Notes under the pieces: generated by a model
What the model was told of the DNA's origin: nothing
Databases searched by the model: none
Seen by the model: only the letters and a program-made list of their open reading frames with translations
Assembly (NCBI GenBank): GCA_008011715.2
Contig: CP136508.1
Span: 1,984,001 to 2,048,000, forward strand
Direction: 5' to 3'
DNA: 64,000 bases
Source: [Empedobacter] haloabium
GTDB lineage: Bacteria > Pseudomonadota > Gammaproteobacteria > Burkholderiales > Burkholderiaceae_D
Position numbers and translations under genes: made by a program
Shown: piece after piece, positions 54,380 to 63,778 of the stretch
How the letters are laid out: every line of letters begins with the position of its first letter
How positions within the stretch are numbered: position 1 is the stretch's first letter

Positions 54380-55177
54380 ATGCAAGTTACCACCACCTTG
54401 GCGAATGCGACCGCGGCGGCCGGCACCCGGCCGCAGGCGAACGCGCCCCGCCTGGTGCTCGGCATGGCGACCACGCCGCAGGAACTGCGCGCGGTGCAGC
54501 GCCTGCGCTACCGGCTGTTTGTCGAGGACCTGGGCCTGACGGCGCTGCGGCGCGCCGACGGCCTGGACCGCGACGAGTTCGACGACTACTGCGACCACCT
54601 GGTCGTGCGCGACGCCGACACGCTGGAGGTCGTCGGCACCTACCGCCTGCTGAGTCCAACCGGCGCACGCCGGCTGGGGCGCGTCTATGCCGAGAACGAA
54701 TTCGACCTGAATCGCCTGAACCGCCTGCGCGGCCGCATGGTCGAGGCAGGGCGGGCCTGCATCCACCCGGATTACCGGGGCGGCAGCGTGCTGATGCTGC
54801 TGTGGTCCGGTTTGCTCGACTACATCCGGCGCCAGGGCTGCGAATATTTCGCCGGCTGCGCCAGCATCAGCCTGGCCGACGGCGGCCACAACGCCGTCGC
54901 GGTCTACGACAAGCTGCGCGCGACGCACCTGGCGCCAAGCGAATACCGCGTCACGCCGCACCTGCCATTCCCGTACGACCAGCTGGCGCCGGCGCGCACG
55001 GCCGCCGTGCCGCCGCTGCTGAAAGGCTACCTGCGTTCGGGCGCCTGGATCTGCGGCGAACCCGCCTGGGACCCCGACTTCGACAGCGCCGACCTGTTCG
55101 TGCTGCTGCCGCTGGCCAACCTCGATGCCCGCTACGCGCGGCATTATGGCGTGGCGCAGATGCCGGTCGCTGCTTAG
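54380..55177 (+). CDS. GNAT-fold acyltransferase, OlsB-like
   Basis: A 265-residue protein of the ornithine-acyl-ACP N-acyltransferase (OlsB) family: LRAVQRLRYRLFVEDLG, EVVGTYRLLSP, EAGRACIHPDYRGGSVLMLLW and CASISLADGG. OlsB makes lyso-ornithine lipid, the first step of the phosphorus-free ornithine lipid that replaces phospholipid under phosphate limitation. An OlsA gene is not in the window. GGAG is 8-10 nt before the ATG. The family also includes N-acyl amino acid and N-acylhomoserine-type enzymes, so the amine acceptor is inferred. Confidence 0.82.
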   Translation: MQVTTTLANATAAAGTRPQANAPRLVLGMATTPQELRAVQRLRYRLFVEDLGLTALRRADGLDRDEFDDYCDHLVVRDADTLEVVGTYRLLSPTGARRLGRVYAENEFDLNRLNRLRGRMVEAGRACIHPDYRGGSVLMLLWSGLLDYIRRQGCEYFAGCASISLADGGHNAVAVYDKLRATHLAPSEYRVTPHLPFPYDQLAPARTAAVPPLLKGYLRSGAWICGEPAWDPDFDSADLFVLLPLANLDARYARHYGVAQMPVAA

Positions 55178-55199
55178 TCATCAGCGGCTTAAACCCACT

Positions 55200-55252
55200 G
55201 GTGTCAGGCACCTATCTGCGGGTCTTCGACCCGCAGATAGGTGCCTGACACC
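55200..55252. repeat. 53-bp perfect palindrome, copy 2 (GGTGTCAGGCACC family)
   Basis: The two 25-bp arms are identical to copy 1 at 19311; only the loop (TTC) differs. It lies between convergent genes (OlsB-like and the RND permease). Confidence 0.9.
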
Positions 55253-55262
55253 GCGGGTCTGC

Positions 55263-58200
55263 TCAGCGCCCGTCATCCCGCCCCAGCCGCGTCACGACCG
55301 CCGTACCACCCGGATCGCCAGCTCCGCCCAAGCCGGTATCGGCATGATGTCGCTTGTGCGGCGTGCTGTGCGACAGCCGCAGCGCCAGGGTGCGCAGCAG
55401 CACGTAGAACAGCGGCGTCAGGAACAGGCCGAAGAACGTCACGCCCAGCATGCCGGCAAACACGGCCACGCCCATCGCGTGGCGCATCTCCGCGCCCGCG
55501 CCGCTGGAGAACACCAGCGGCAGTACCCCCATGATGAACGCGATCGACGTCATCAGGATCGGCCGCAGCCGCAGCCGGCAGGCTTCCAGCGCGGCCTGCA
55601 CGACGGTGCGGCCGTGGTCCTCCAGCTCGCGCGCGAACTCCACGATCAGGATCGCGTTCTTCGAGGCCAGGCCCACCAGCACGAACAGGGCGATCTGCGT
55701 GAACACGTTGTTGTCGCCGCCCGTCAGCTTCACCCCCAGCAGGGCGCACAGGATCGACATCGGCACGATCAGGATCACGGCCAGCGGCAAGGTCCAGCTT
55801 TCGTACTGCGCGGCCAGCACCAGGAACACCAGCAGCACGCACAGCGGGAACACGTACACCATCGTGTTCCCGGCCAGGATCTCCTGGTACGTGAGGTCGG
55901 TCCACTCGAACGAGATCCCCTTGGGCAGCGTCTCGCGCGCCAGCCGCGTCATCGCTTCCTGGGCTTGGCCGGACGAGACGCCCGGCGCGGCGCCGCCGCT
56001 GATGTCGGCCGCCAGGTAGGCGTTGTAGCGGTTGACCATGTCCGGGCCGTAGGTGTCGGAGATGCGCATCAAGGACGACAGCGGGATCATTTCGCCCTTG
56101 TCGTTGCGCACCTTCAGCTGGGCGATCTGCTCGCGCTGCGAGCGGAACGGCGCGTCCGCCTGCACCACCACCTGGTAGGTGCGGCCGAACTGGTTGAAGT
56201 CGTTGACGTACAGCGAACCCAGGTTGATCTGCAAGGTCTGGTAGACGGTCGCCAGGGGCACGCCCAGTTGTTTGGCGCGGGTGCGGTCGACGTCGGCGAA
56301 CAGCTGCGGCACGTTGATCTGGTAGCTGGAGAACACGCCGGCCAGTTGCGGGTTCTGCCAGGCCTTCATCTGCAGTGCCTGGGTGGCCTTGTACAACTCG
56401 TCGTAGCCCAGGTTGCCGCGGTCCTCGACCATCATCTTGAAGCCGCCGATCGTGCCCAGGCCGTTCACGGGCGGCGGCGGGAACACCATGATGAACGCGT
56501 CCTGGATCGCGCCCAGCCGCTTGTTGACCTCGGCCGCGATGGCGTTGCCGGACAGCTCGGCCGAACGCCGCTCGTCGAACGGTTTCAGGCCGATGAACAC
56601 GATGCCCGCATTGGGCGCGTTGGTGAAGCCGTTGATCGACAGGCCGGGGAAGGCGATCGAGTCCATCACGCCGGGCACGCCCTTGGCAATGTCGGACATG
56701 CGACGCACCACGGCGTCGGTGCGGTCCAGCGAGGCGGCGTCCGGCAGCTGGGCGAAGCCGACCAGGTACTGCTTGTCCTGGCCCGGCACGAAGCCGGACG
56801 GCACGGCGCGGAACACGAACACCGCGGCCACCGTCAGCACCAGGTAGACGCCGATGCCGAGGCTTTTCCTGACCATCACGCGCTGTACGCCGCGCCCGTA
56901 CGCGTGCGAGGCACGGCCGAAGAAGCGGTTGAACCAGCCGAAGAAGGGGCCGAACACGCGGTCCATGCCACGCGTCAGCGCATCCTTGGGCGCGTCGTGC
57001 GCGCGCAGCAGGGCGGCCGACAATGCCGGCGCCAGGGTCAGCGAGCACAGGGCGGAAATCACGGTGGAGATGGCGATGGTCAGGGCGAACTGGCGGTAGA
57101 ACTGTCCCGTCAGGCCGGAGACGAAGGCGATCGGCACGAACACGGCGCACAGCACCAGGGCGATGGCGATGATGGGGCCGGACACTTCCTTCATCGCCTG
57201 GATCGTCGCGTCGTGCGGCGAGAGGCCCGCCGCGATATTGCGCTCGACGTTCTCGACGACGACGATCGCGTCGTCCACCACGATGCCGATGGCCAGCACG
57301 AGGCCGAACAGCGACAGCGTGTTGATGGAAAAGCCGAACGCCAGCATGACGGCGAAGGTGCCGACGATGGAGACCGGCACCGCCAGCAGCGGGATGATCG
57401 ATGCGCGCCACGTCTGCAGGAACACGATGACGACGACGACGACCAGCGCCACCGCTTCCAGCAAGGTGTGGATCACCGCGCGGATCGATTCGCGCACGAA
57501 CTGGGTGGGGTCGTAGACGATCGAGAACTCGACGTCCTCGGGGAAGTCCTCGGACAGCGCAGCCAGCGTGTCGCGCACGTCCTGCGACAATTGCAGCGCG
57601 TTGGCGCCGGGCGCCTCGAAGATACCGATGGCGGCGGCCGACTTGTTGTTCAAGAGGGAGCGCAGGGCGTACGAGTTCGAGCCCAGCTCGACCCGCGCCA
57701 CGTCGCGCAGCAGGGTCACGGCGCCATCCGCATTGGTGCGCACGATGACGTTGCCGAAGTCGTCCACCGTCTTCAGGCGGCCGGTCGTGTTGACCGTCAG
57801 CTGGAATTCCGAGCCCTGGGTGGGCGAGGCGCCGACGACGCCCGCGGCGACCTGCACGTTCTGCTCGCGGATGGCCTGCACCACGTCGCCGGCCGTCATC
57901 GAGCGTGCGGCCAGCTTCTGCGGGTCGATCCACACCCGCATCGCATAGTCGCCGGCGCCGAACAGGATCACCTCGCCCATGCCGGGAATGCGCGACAGCT
58001 GGTCCTTCACGTTCAGCACCGCGTAGTTGCGCAGGTAGACGTCGTCGTAGCGGCCCTTGGGCGACGACAGGTGGGCCACCATCGTCAGGTTGGGCGAGCT
58101 TTTCGCCGTCGTCACGCCGATCTGGCGCACCTCCTCGGGCAGCCGGGGCAGCGCGCGCTGCACGCGGTTCTGCACCTGGGTCTCGGCCTGCTCGGCGTTG

Positions 58201-58499
58201 GTGCCGATCTTGAACGTGACGGTCAATGCCAGCGCGCCGTCCGACGTGGCTTTCGAGTCCATGTACAACATGTTCTCGACGCCGTTGATCTGTTCCTCCA
58301 GTGGCGCGGCCACGGTCTCGGCGATCACCTTCGGATTGGCACCAGGGTACTGCGCGCGCACCACGACGGACGGCGGCACCACTTCCGGGTACTCGGAGAT
58401 CGGCAGGCGCACGATCGCGATCAGGCCGGCGACGAAGATCATGATCGACAGCACCGCCGCGAAGATCGGCTTGTCGACGAAGAAGCGCGGGAAGTTCAT
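55263..58499 (-). CDS. RND efflux permease, HAE1 family
   Basis: A 1078-residue inner-membrane proton-drug antiporter. It has twelve spans, two large periplasmic loops, the FFVDKPIFA start and the TM4 motif LAIGIVVDDAIVVVENVERN with the proton-relay Asp pair. The porter-domain patterns (QYPGANPKVIAETVAAPLEE, QFYRQFALTIA) are of the AcrB/MexB type. The start at 58499 gives the standard MNFPRFF. It is 1 bp after the adaptor gene. An outer-membrane TolC-type gene is not visible. Confidence 0.94.
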   Translation of the reverse strand: MNFPRFFVDKPIFAAVLSIMIFVAGLIAIVRLPISEYPEVVPPSVVVRAQYPGANPKVIAETVAAPLEEQINGVENMLYMDSKATSDGALALTVTFKIGTNAEQAETQVQNRVQRALPRLPEEVRQIGVTTAKSSPNLTMVAHLSSPKGRYDDVYLRNYAVLNVKDQLSRIPGMGEVILFGAGDYAMRVWIDPQKLAARSMTAGDVVQAIREQNVQVAAGVVGASPTQGSEFQLTVNTTGRLKTVDDFGNVIVRTNADGAVTLLRDVARVELGSNSYALRSLLNNKSAAAIGIFEAPGANALQLSQDVRDTLAALSEDFPEDVEFSIVYDPTQFVRESIRAVIHTLLEAVALVVVVVIVFLQTWRASIIPLLAVPVSIVGTFAVMLAFGFSINTLSLFGLVLAIGIVVDDAIVVVENVERNIAAGLSPHDATIQAMKEVSGPIIAIALVLCAVFVPIAFVSGLTGQFYRQFALTIAISTVISALCSLTLAPALSAALLRAHDAPKDALTRGMDRVFGPFFGWFNRFFGRASHAYGRGVQRVMVRKSLGIGVYLVLTVAAVFVFRAVPSGFVPGQDKQYLVGFAQLPDAASLDRTDAVVRRMSDIAKGVPGVMDSIAFPGLSINGFTNAPNAGIVFIGLKPFDERRSAELSGNAIAAEVNKRLGAIQDAFIMVFPPPPVNGLGTIGGFKMMVEDRGNLGYDELYKATQALQMKAWQNPQLAGVFSSYQINVPQLFADVDRTRAKQLGVPLATVYQTLQINLGSLYVNDFNQFGRTYQVVVQADAPFRSQREQIAQLKVRNDKGEMIPLSSLMRISDTYGPDMVNRYNAYLAADISGGAAPGVSSGQAQEAMTRLARETLPKGISFEWTDLTYQEILAGNTMVYVFPLCVLLVFLVLAAQYESWTLPLAVILIVPMSILCALLGVKLTGGDNNVFTQIALFVLVGLASKNAILIVEFARELEDHGRTVVQAALEACRLRLRPILMTSIAFIMGVLPLVFSSGAGAEMRHAMGVAVFAGMLGVTFFGLFLTPLFYVLLRTLALRLSHSTPHKRHHADTGLGGAGDPGGTAVVTRLGRDDGR

Positions 58500-58500
58500 G

Positions 58501-59703
58501 TCAGCCTTTCTGGGCCGGAGGCGCGGCTTGCGCGGCGGGGTCGGCATCCATCGCCACCAAGGTCGGCGCCAGCGGCGCGCCGGGACGTACCCGCTGCAGG
58601 CCGCTGACGACGATCTTCTCGCCCGGTTTCAGGCCGTTGCGCACCACGCGCAGTCCGTCCACGGCCGGTCCCAGCGCGACGGGACGGTATTCGGCCTTGT
58701 TGTCCTTGCCCAGCACGAAGACGTATTTGCGATCCTGGTCGGTGCCGACAGCGCGGTCATGGATCAAGAGTGTCGGCACGGCCGCCTGGCGCAGGCCGCC
58801 GGCCGCCAGCTGCACGCGCGCGAACAAGCCCGGCACCAGCAGGTGGTCGCGGTTGGGCAGCACGGCGCGCATGCGCACGCTGCCGGTGGCGGGATCGAGC
58901 CGGTTGTCGACGAATTCGAGCTTGCCCTCGTGCGGGAAGCCGCTCTCGTTGGCCAGGCCGACGCGCACCGCCACATCCTTGCCGGTGCGGACCTGGTTGC
59001 GCACGCGCAGGAAGCTGTCCTCGTCACCGTCGAAGCTGGCGTAGATGCGGTCGGTCGACACGACGGAGGTCAGTACCGCGTTGCCGTCCACCAGATTGCC
59101 CAGCGTGATCTCGGCCTTGCTGACTCGGCCGTCGATGGGCGCGGTGATCTTCGTGTAGTTGACGTTCAGGCGGGCCGATTCGACGGCGGCGCGCGATGCC
59201 CGCGCCGCCGCGTCCAGGTCCTTCACGGCCGAGGCACGCTCGTCGAACTCGCGCCGGGCGATGGCGCGGTCGGCCAGCAGCCGTTCGGCACGTTCCAGTT
59301 CGACCTTGGCCAATGCCGCGCGGGCGCTGGCGGAATTGGCGTCGGCCTGCGCCTTTTCGAGTTCGGCCTGGTAGGGGCGCGGGTCGATCGTGAACAGCGG
59401 CTCGCCCTTGCGCACCAGCGTGCCGGGCGTGAAATGGACGGCGGTGATGTAGCCGGACACGCGCGGCCGGATTTCGACCCGCTCGACCGCCTCCAGGCGG
59501 CCGGAGAATTCCTGGGTCTCGACGATGTCGCGCTGGACGACGACGGCGGCGGAGACCGGGGCCGCGGCGGGTGGCGCGCTGGCGCCCTCCTGGCTGGCGG
59601 CCTTGTCGCACGCCGCCAGCGGCAGCAGCAGGGTGACGCCCAGCGCGAGGCGCGGCAGGATGGACACGAATGCCGCTGGCGGGCGGTACGAGGGAGCGGT
59701 CAT
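58501..59703 (-). CDS. RND efflux membrane-fusion protein (lipoprotein)
   Basis: A 400-residue periplasmic adaptor. Lipobox LPLAAC near residue 33, the barrel-sandwich halves (VEIRPRVSGYITAVHFTPGTLVRKGEPLF and YTKITAPIDGRVSKAEI), an alpha-helical hairpin between them and a C-terminal VVSGLQRVRPG. ATG 59703 follows AGGG. It links the RND permease to a TolC-like channel. The first gene of a two-gene operon. Confidence 0.93.
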   Translation of the reverse strand: MTAPSYRPPAAFVSILPRLALGVTLLLPLAACDKAASQEGASAPPAAAPVSAAVVVQRDIVETQEFSGRLEAVERVEIRPRVSGYITAVHFTPGTLVRKGEPLFTIDPRPYQAELEKAQADANSASARAALAKVELERAERLLADRAIARREFDERASAVKDLDAAARASRAAVESARLNVNYTKITAPIDGRVSKAEITLGNLVDGNAVLTSVVSTDRIYASFDGDEDSFLRVRNQVRTGKDVAVRVGLANESGFPHEGKLEFVDNRLDPATGSVRMRAVLPNRDHLLVPGLFARVQLAAGGLRQAAVPTLLIHDRAVGTDQDRKYVFVLGKDNKAEYRPVALGPAVDGLRVVRNGLKPGEKIVVSGLQRVRPGAPLAPTLVAMDADPAAQAAPPAQKG

Positions 59704-59815
59704 GGTTTTCCCTGTGGCAGTGACGAAACCGGGCATGAGCCCGGTGGCCCAGTGTAAGCATGGCGGGAGACGCGTACCTCTCCCAATGGAGATAGACGTT
59801 GCCCGGAAGACCCGT

Positions 59816-59868
59816 GGTGTCAGGCACCTGTTTGCGGGTCGGAGACCCGCAAACAGGTGCCTGACACC
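59816..59868. repeat. 53-bp perfect palindrome, copy 3 (variant inner arm)
   Basis: The same outer 13-bp GGTGTCAGGCACC and its complement. The inner arm reads TGTTTGCGGGTC instead of TATCTGCGGGTC, with the complementary change in the other arm, so pairing is conserved. It lies upstream of the RND operon. Compensated variation suggests the hairpin itself is kept. Confidence 0.9.
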
Positions 59869-59914
59869 GGTGTTTCAAGCGTCACGAAACGATCAGGCGC
59901 AGCAGGGCCAGAGA

Positions 59915-59968
59915 AGGGGGAACGAAAGTCGGAGGGGGAACGAAAGTCGGAGGGGGAACGAAAGTCGG
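59915..59968. repeat. Three perfect 18-bp tandem repeats
   Basis: The unit AGGGGGAACGAAAGTCGG occurs at 59915, 59933 and 59951. It is in the gap (59704-60034) between the RND adaptor gene and a small gene, which also holds palindrome copy 3. Repeats this short and purine-rich may vary in number between strains; no protein frame fits well. Confidence 0.85.
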
Positions 59969-60034
59969 AGGAAGGTAAAGCGGGGAGAACGACGGGCGCC
60001 GGGGCTGCGATGCCGGCGCCAGGCATTGCACCAT

Positions 60035-60322
60035 TCAGTGCACGGACGCAGTCGACAATTCCTTCAGTTCACGGATGCTCATGTCCGATTTCTCGTGCAT
60101 GCGCAGCAGGATCGTCGCCCCGACGGCCAGTTTGCGGTGCCGGATCTTGCTGATGATGGGCGGCTGTACTTCCAGCACCCGACACAGCTCGGCGTCATTC
60201 TTCAGATTCATCCGCTCGATCAGCGTATCGAGCAGCTTGTTGGGGACAAAGCTCGACGGTTCCATTGCTCGGGCACGATTCATCGCTTCGATTAATTCCA
60301 GCTTTTTTTGCCTCACGCTCAT
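60035..60322 (-). CDS. Small helical, HTH-like protein
   Basis: A 95-residue basic protein. GGAGG lies 4 nt before ATG 60322. The middle (LDTLIERMNLKNDAELCRVLEV) followed by PPIISKIRHRKLAVGATIL looks like a Cro/C1-type helix-turn-helix: AELCRVLEVQPPIISKIRHR has the spacing of the HTH and recognition helix. Probably a small DNA-binding protein. It is solitary; its targets are unknown. Confidence 0.7.
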   Translation of the reverse strand: MSVRQKKLELIEAMNRARAMEPSSFVPNKLLDTLIERMNLKNDAELCRVLEVQPPIISKIRHRKLAVGATILLRMHEKSDMSIRELKELSTASVH

Positions 60323-60387
60323 TTGCTCCTCCCTGATATGAAAAACGCGTGGTAGTCAGCGAACCCCGATAATCGCCATGATGATCC

Positions 60388-60412
60388 GGCATCGCGCGCG
60401 AAGCGCGATGCC
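60388..60412. repeat. Perfect 10-bp inverted repeat
   Basis: GGCATCGCGC and GCGCGATGCC with a GCGAA loop, in the gap upstream of the HTH-like gene. A stable hairpin with no T-run on either side. Confidence 0.7.
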
Positions 60413-60508
60413 TGGCGGTGTTCCGAGGTTCCCTTTCAGGCGCCTGCTGGCTGTTCGAATATGTCGTTATTAATAACCAGGCAAGTGAGTTAAATCATAC
60501 TACGGCTG

Positions 60509-60533
60509 AAAAAAAAGGCGCGCTTTACTCGCG
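60509..60533 (-). terminator. Possible terminator after the LolD-like gene
   Basis: Read on the minus strand, CGCG-AGTAAAG-CGCG is followed by CCTTTTTTTT. The stem is only 4 bp, so this is a weak candidate. It lies 15 nt past the stop of the LolD-like ATPase gene. Confidence 0.4.
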
Positions 60534-60547
60534 TAAAACACACGTGT

Positions 60548-61228
60548 TTATGGCCGGGAACGTGTCGACTGTGGCGCCTCGCATAATCCGGCGCGCGTAA
60601 GGATGAGTGTGCGGTCCGCCATGGCGGCGGCGGCTTCGCTGTGCGTCACCATGATGGTGCAGGCGCCGCTGGCGCGGATTTCCGTGCGCAGCAGTTGTAA
60701 TACCGAATGGGCCGTGTCCGGGTCCAGATTGCCGGTGGGCTCGTCGGCCAGCACCAGGGCCGGGCGGTGCACCAGCGCGCGGGCGATCGCCACCCGCTGC
60801 ATCTCGCCGCCCGAAAGCTGGTGCGGGTAGTCGTGGTCGCGGCCACCCAGCCCGACAGCCGCCAGCATCTCGGCGGCGCGCCCCTGCGGCAGGCCGTTCA
60901 GCAGCAACGGCAGGGCCACGTTTTGCAGCAAGGTCAAGTGCGGCAGCACGTGGAAGGCCTGGAAGATAAAGCCCATCCGTTCGCGGCGCAGCCTGGTGGC
61001 GGCGTCGTCGTCCAGCGCCGCCATCGCCACGCCATCCACCAGGATCGGCGCGGCGCCGCCCGGATCCGGGTGGTCGAGCCCGGCGATCAGGTTCAACAGG
61101 GTCGACTTGCCGACCCCGGAGTCGCCCATGATGGCGACGAACTCGCCGGCTTGGAAGGTATACGACAGTTCGCTCAGCACCGGATGGCCGTTGGCATAGG
61201 ATTTGGTGAGGCGGCGCAATTCCAGCAT
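60548..61228 (-). CDS. ABC transporter ATP-binding protein, LolD/MacB-like
   Basis: A 226-residue ATPase. Walker [10 protein letters not shown], signature LSGGEMQR, Walker [11 protein letters not shown] and the H-loop TH are intact. The start MLELRRL at 61228 is preceded by AAGG; a longer in-frame start at 61261 lacks a ribosome site. The subgroup (LolD/MacB/FtsE) usually works with a FtsX-type permease, which is absent here. It follows the phnE pair on the same strand at a 69-bp distance. Confidence 0.88.
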   Translation of the reverse strand: MLELRRLTKSYANGHPVLSELSYTFQAGEFVAIMGDSGVGKSTLLNLIAGLDHPDPGGAAPILVDGVAMAALDDDAATRLRRERMGFIFQAFHVLPHLTLLQNVALPLLLNGLPQGRAAEMLAAVGLGGRDHDYPHQLSGGEMQRVAIARALVHRPALVLADEPTGNLDPDTAHSVLQLLRTEIRASGACTIMVTHSEAAAAMADRTLILTRAGLCEAPQSTRSRP

Positions 61229-61297
61229 GGGGACCTTATTGTGTTGTGGAGACGACATCATGAATCGCGGATCAAATAATGGCGGGTCAGGCTCGGG

Positions 61298-62083
61298 TCA
61301 GCGCGTGAGCAGGCGGCGCAAGCCGAAGCTGGCGGCATCCACCAGGGCCACCAGCAGCAGCATGGCCAGGATCACGGTGGCCGCCTTCGGCATCTGGAAC
61401 AGCGAAAGATGATATTTCAGCATCTGCCCCAGCCCGCCGGCACCGACCACGCCCAGCACGGCGGCGGCGCGGATATTGTTCTCCCAGCGGTACAGCGCAT
61501 ACGACAGCATCTGCGGCAGGGTCTGCGGCAGGGTGGCATAGAAGAACGCCGCCAGCGGACTGGCGCCGTTGGTGCGCAGGCTCTGTTCCGGCAGGGCGGG
61601 CGCGTTCTCCAGCGCGTCCGCGAACAGGCGCCCCAGCACGCCGGCCGTGTGCGCCGCCAGCGCCAGCGTGCCGGGGAACGGCCCCAGGCCGGCGGCGATC
61701 AGCAGCACCGAGGCCCATACCAGTTCCGGGATCGAGCGCAGCACGTTGAGCAGGGCGCGCACGGCGCCGCGCGCCACAGGGCCGAAGCGGCCGGCGGCGG
61801 GGATCGCCAGCAGCAGGCCGGCCAGCACGGCCAGCAGCGTGCCGAGGGCCGACATCGACAAGGTCTCGGCGGTCGCCATTGCCGTCTTCGCCAGGAAGCC
61901 GGTGCCCAGTTCCGGCGGCGCGAAGCCGGCCAGGAACTCGGCCACGCTGGCGGCGGCGTCCAGCGAAAACAGGGCGGACAAATGCAAGGGCAGGCTGGCG
62001 AAGCTGGCGCCCACCAGGGTTACCAGCGCCAGCGCGAACAGGAGGCCGGACCAGCGGCGCGGCGGCGGCGACGGCATCGTCAT
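61298..62083 (-). CDS. phnE: Phosphonate-type ABC transporter permease, second PhnE
   Basis: A 261-residue membrane protein with about six helices and the PhnE-type loop (RSIPELVWASVLLIAAGLGPFPGTLAL ... ENAPALPEQSLRTNGASPLAAFFYATLPQ), with the coupling EAA-like region and GVVGAGGLGQML. The start overlaps the first permease stop by 4 nt (ATGA). With the first copy it should form the transmembrane heterodimer. Confidence 0.9.
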   Translation of the reverse strand: MTMPSPPPRRWSGLLFALALVTLVGASFASLPLHLSALFSLDAAASVAEFLAGFAPPELGTGFLAKTAMATAETLSMSALGTLLAVLAGLLLAIPAAGRFGPVARGAVRALLNVLRSIPELVWASVLLIAAGLGPFPGTLALAAHTAGVLGRLFADALENAPALPEQSLRTNGASPLAAFFYATLPQTLPQMLSYALYRWENNIRAAAVLGVVGAGGLGQMLKYHLSLFQMPKAATVILAMLLLVALVDAASFGLRRLLTR

Positions 62084-62925
62084 CCCAGCCTCCGGCGCAA
62101 CTGTTTCGAGACCACGTCCGCGGCCGCCACCAGCAGCACGAACACCAGCAGCATCGACGCCACTTCCCCACCGGCCAGCATCTTCATCGACTCGTCCATG
62201 CGCTGGCCCAGGCCGCCGGCGCCGACGAAGCCCATGACGACCGAGCCGCGGATCGCGCACTCCCAGCGGTAGACGGTATACGACACCAGTTCCGAGGCCG
62301 ATTCGGGCAGCGCGCCATACAGCAGGGCGGCCAGGCGCGAACCGCCGTTGGCCAGCAGCGTGTCGCTGGCATGGCGTTCGGACGATTCCAGGATCTCCGC
62401 ATAGACCTTGCCCAGCATGCCGCAATAGGTCAGCGCGATCGCCAGCACGCCGGCGGTCGGGCCCAGGCCGATGATGCGCACGAACAGCAGCGCCCACACC
62501 AGCTCCGGCACGCTGCGCAGCAGCACCAGCAGCCAGCGCACCAGCTGGCGCACCAGCGCCGGCAGCGGCGCCATGCGGCCCGTGCCCAGGCGCGAGATCG
62601 ACAGGCGCTCGGTGACGACGAGGGTGGCCGGGAGCGCGCCCAGCAGGGCCAGGGTCAGGCCGGCGGTGGCGATGGCCACCGTCTGCCACGTCTCGCGCAG
62701 CAGCATGGCCAGGAATTCCGGCGAGTGCGCCGGCGGCACGAACGCGGCCAGGAACTGGCCGGTGGCCGCCAGGCTGGCGCCGTCGAACAGCAGGGCCGGG
62801 TGGAATTCGCTGACGACGGCCATCGGCCACAGCACGACCAGCAGCAACAGCGTCCACGTGACGCGGCCGCGCCAGGCCGGGTCGGGATGGCGCTCGGCTG
62901 GGGAAACAGCGGGGATATTGTGCAT
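62080..62925 (-). CDS. phnE: Phosphonate-type ABC transporter permease, first PhnE
   Basis: A 281-residue permease homologous to the next one. It has RSVPELVWALLFVRIIGLGPTAGVLAIALTYCG, ESSERHASDTLLANGGSRLAALLYGALPE and GFVGAGGLGQRMDE. It begins 2 nt after the phnC stop. No binding-site residues can be assigned from the permease itself. Confidence 0.9.
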   Translation of the reverse strand: MHNIPAVSPAERHPDPAWRGRVTWTLLLLVVLWPMAVVSEFHPALLFDGASLAATGQFLAAFVPPAHSPEFLAMLLRETWQTVAIATAGLTLALLGALPATLVVTERLSISRLGTGRMAPLPALVRQLVRWLLVLLRSVPELVWALLFVRIIGLGPTAGVLAIALTYCGMLGKVYAEILESSERHASDTLLANGGSRLAALLYGALPESASELVSYTVYRWECAIRGSVVMGFVGAGGLGQRMDESMKMLAGGEVASMLLVFVLLVAAADVVSKQLRRRLG

Positions 62926-62927
62926 CG

Positions 62928-63761
62928 TTACAGGCAGGCGCCGACGGCCAGCGGCGTGGCCAGGTCGTCTTGCCGCGGCGCGTTGGCGGGCGGCTGCTCG
63001 TTCAGGTACAACTCGTCGATCATCGCCTGGGTGACCTGTTCGCGCGGCAGGTCGAACGCCACCTTGCCGTCCTTCAGGGCGACGATGCGGGGAAAGTGCG
63101 CCAGCGCCAGCTCGACCTGGTGCAGGCTGCAGACCAGGGCCGCGTTGCGGGCCGCCGCTTCCTGCTGCAGGGTGGTCAGGGTCAGTTGCGACAGGGCCGG
63201 ATCGAGCGCGGACAGCGGCTCGTCCACCAGCAATGCCTGGGCATTCGACAGCAGCAGCCGCGCCAGGCCGCAGCGCTGGCGCTCGCCGCCGGACAGGCGG
63301 TCGACGCGGGCGTACAGCTTGTCGCCCAGGTTGAAGCGCACCAGTGCGCGGTAGGCCGCTTCCGGGTCGCGCGGCCTGATCAGCGAGACCAGCGCCTGCC
63401 ACAGGTTCCACTGCGGCAGCCGGGCCGCCAGCACGGCCGTGACGACGCGCTGGCGCGGCGGCAGCGGCGGCGTCTGCGGCGCCAGGAACAGGCGCGCGCG
63501 CAGGCGGTGGCGCTCGGCGTCGGACAGGTCCCAGGGCCGGTGGCCGAACGCCTCGAACGTGCCTTCCACGGGGCGGTGAGCGCAGGCCAGCGTGGCCAGC
63601 AGCGTGGTCTTGCCGGCCCCGGAAGGGCCGATCAGCGCCACCTGCTCGCCGGCGTCGACGCGCAGCTCGATACCCTGCAACGCCAGCGCACGCGTGCCGC
63701 CGGCGTGGCGCGCCACCAGGCGTGCCAGGCGGTAGACAGGGGTGGAGGCGGGCTGCTTCAT
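62928..63761 (-). CDS. phnC: Phosphonate-type ABC transporter ATP-binding protein
   Basis: A 277-residue ATPase. Walker A GPSGAGKTT, signature LSGGERQR, Walker B ALLVDEPLSALDP and H-loop LHQ are present. PhnC family by context with the PhnE pair and the binding protein. ATG 63761 is used; GTG 63764 is directly upstream. The C-terminal ~30 residues are atypical and Pro/Asn-rich. Confidence 0.9.
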   Translation of the reverse strand: MKQPASTPVYRLARLVARHAGGTRALALQGIELRVDAGEQVALIGPSGAGKTTLLATLACAHRPVEGTFEAFGHRPWDLSDAERHRLRARLFLAPQTPPLPPRQRVVTAVLAARLPQWNLWQALVSLIRPRDPEAAYRALVRFNLGDKLYARVDRLSGGERQRCGLARLLLSNAQALLVDEPLSALDPALSQLTLTTLQQEAAARNAALVCSLHQVELALAHFPRIVALKDGKVAFDLPREQVTQAMIDELYLNEQPPANAPRQDDLATPLAVGACL

Positions 63762-63778
63762 CACTTACTCGTCATCGT

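Noticed and set aside
55125..58607. A 1160-codon plus-strand frame opposite the RND permease
   Set aside because: The permease on the other strand has complete, well-known domains; the opposite frame reads as a His/Arg/Gln-rich string.
60418..60600. A 60-codon plus-strand frame in the gap after the LolD-like gene
   Set aside because: No ribosome site, low complexity and overlap with the terminator-like segment of the opposite strand.
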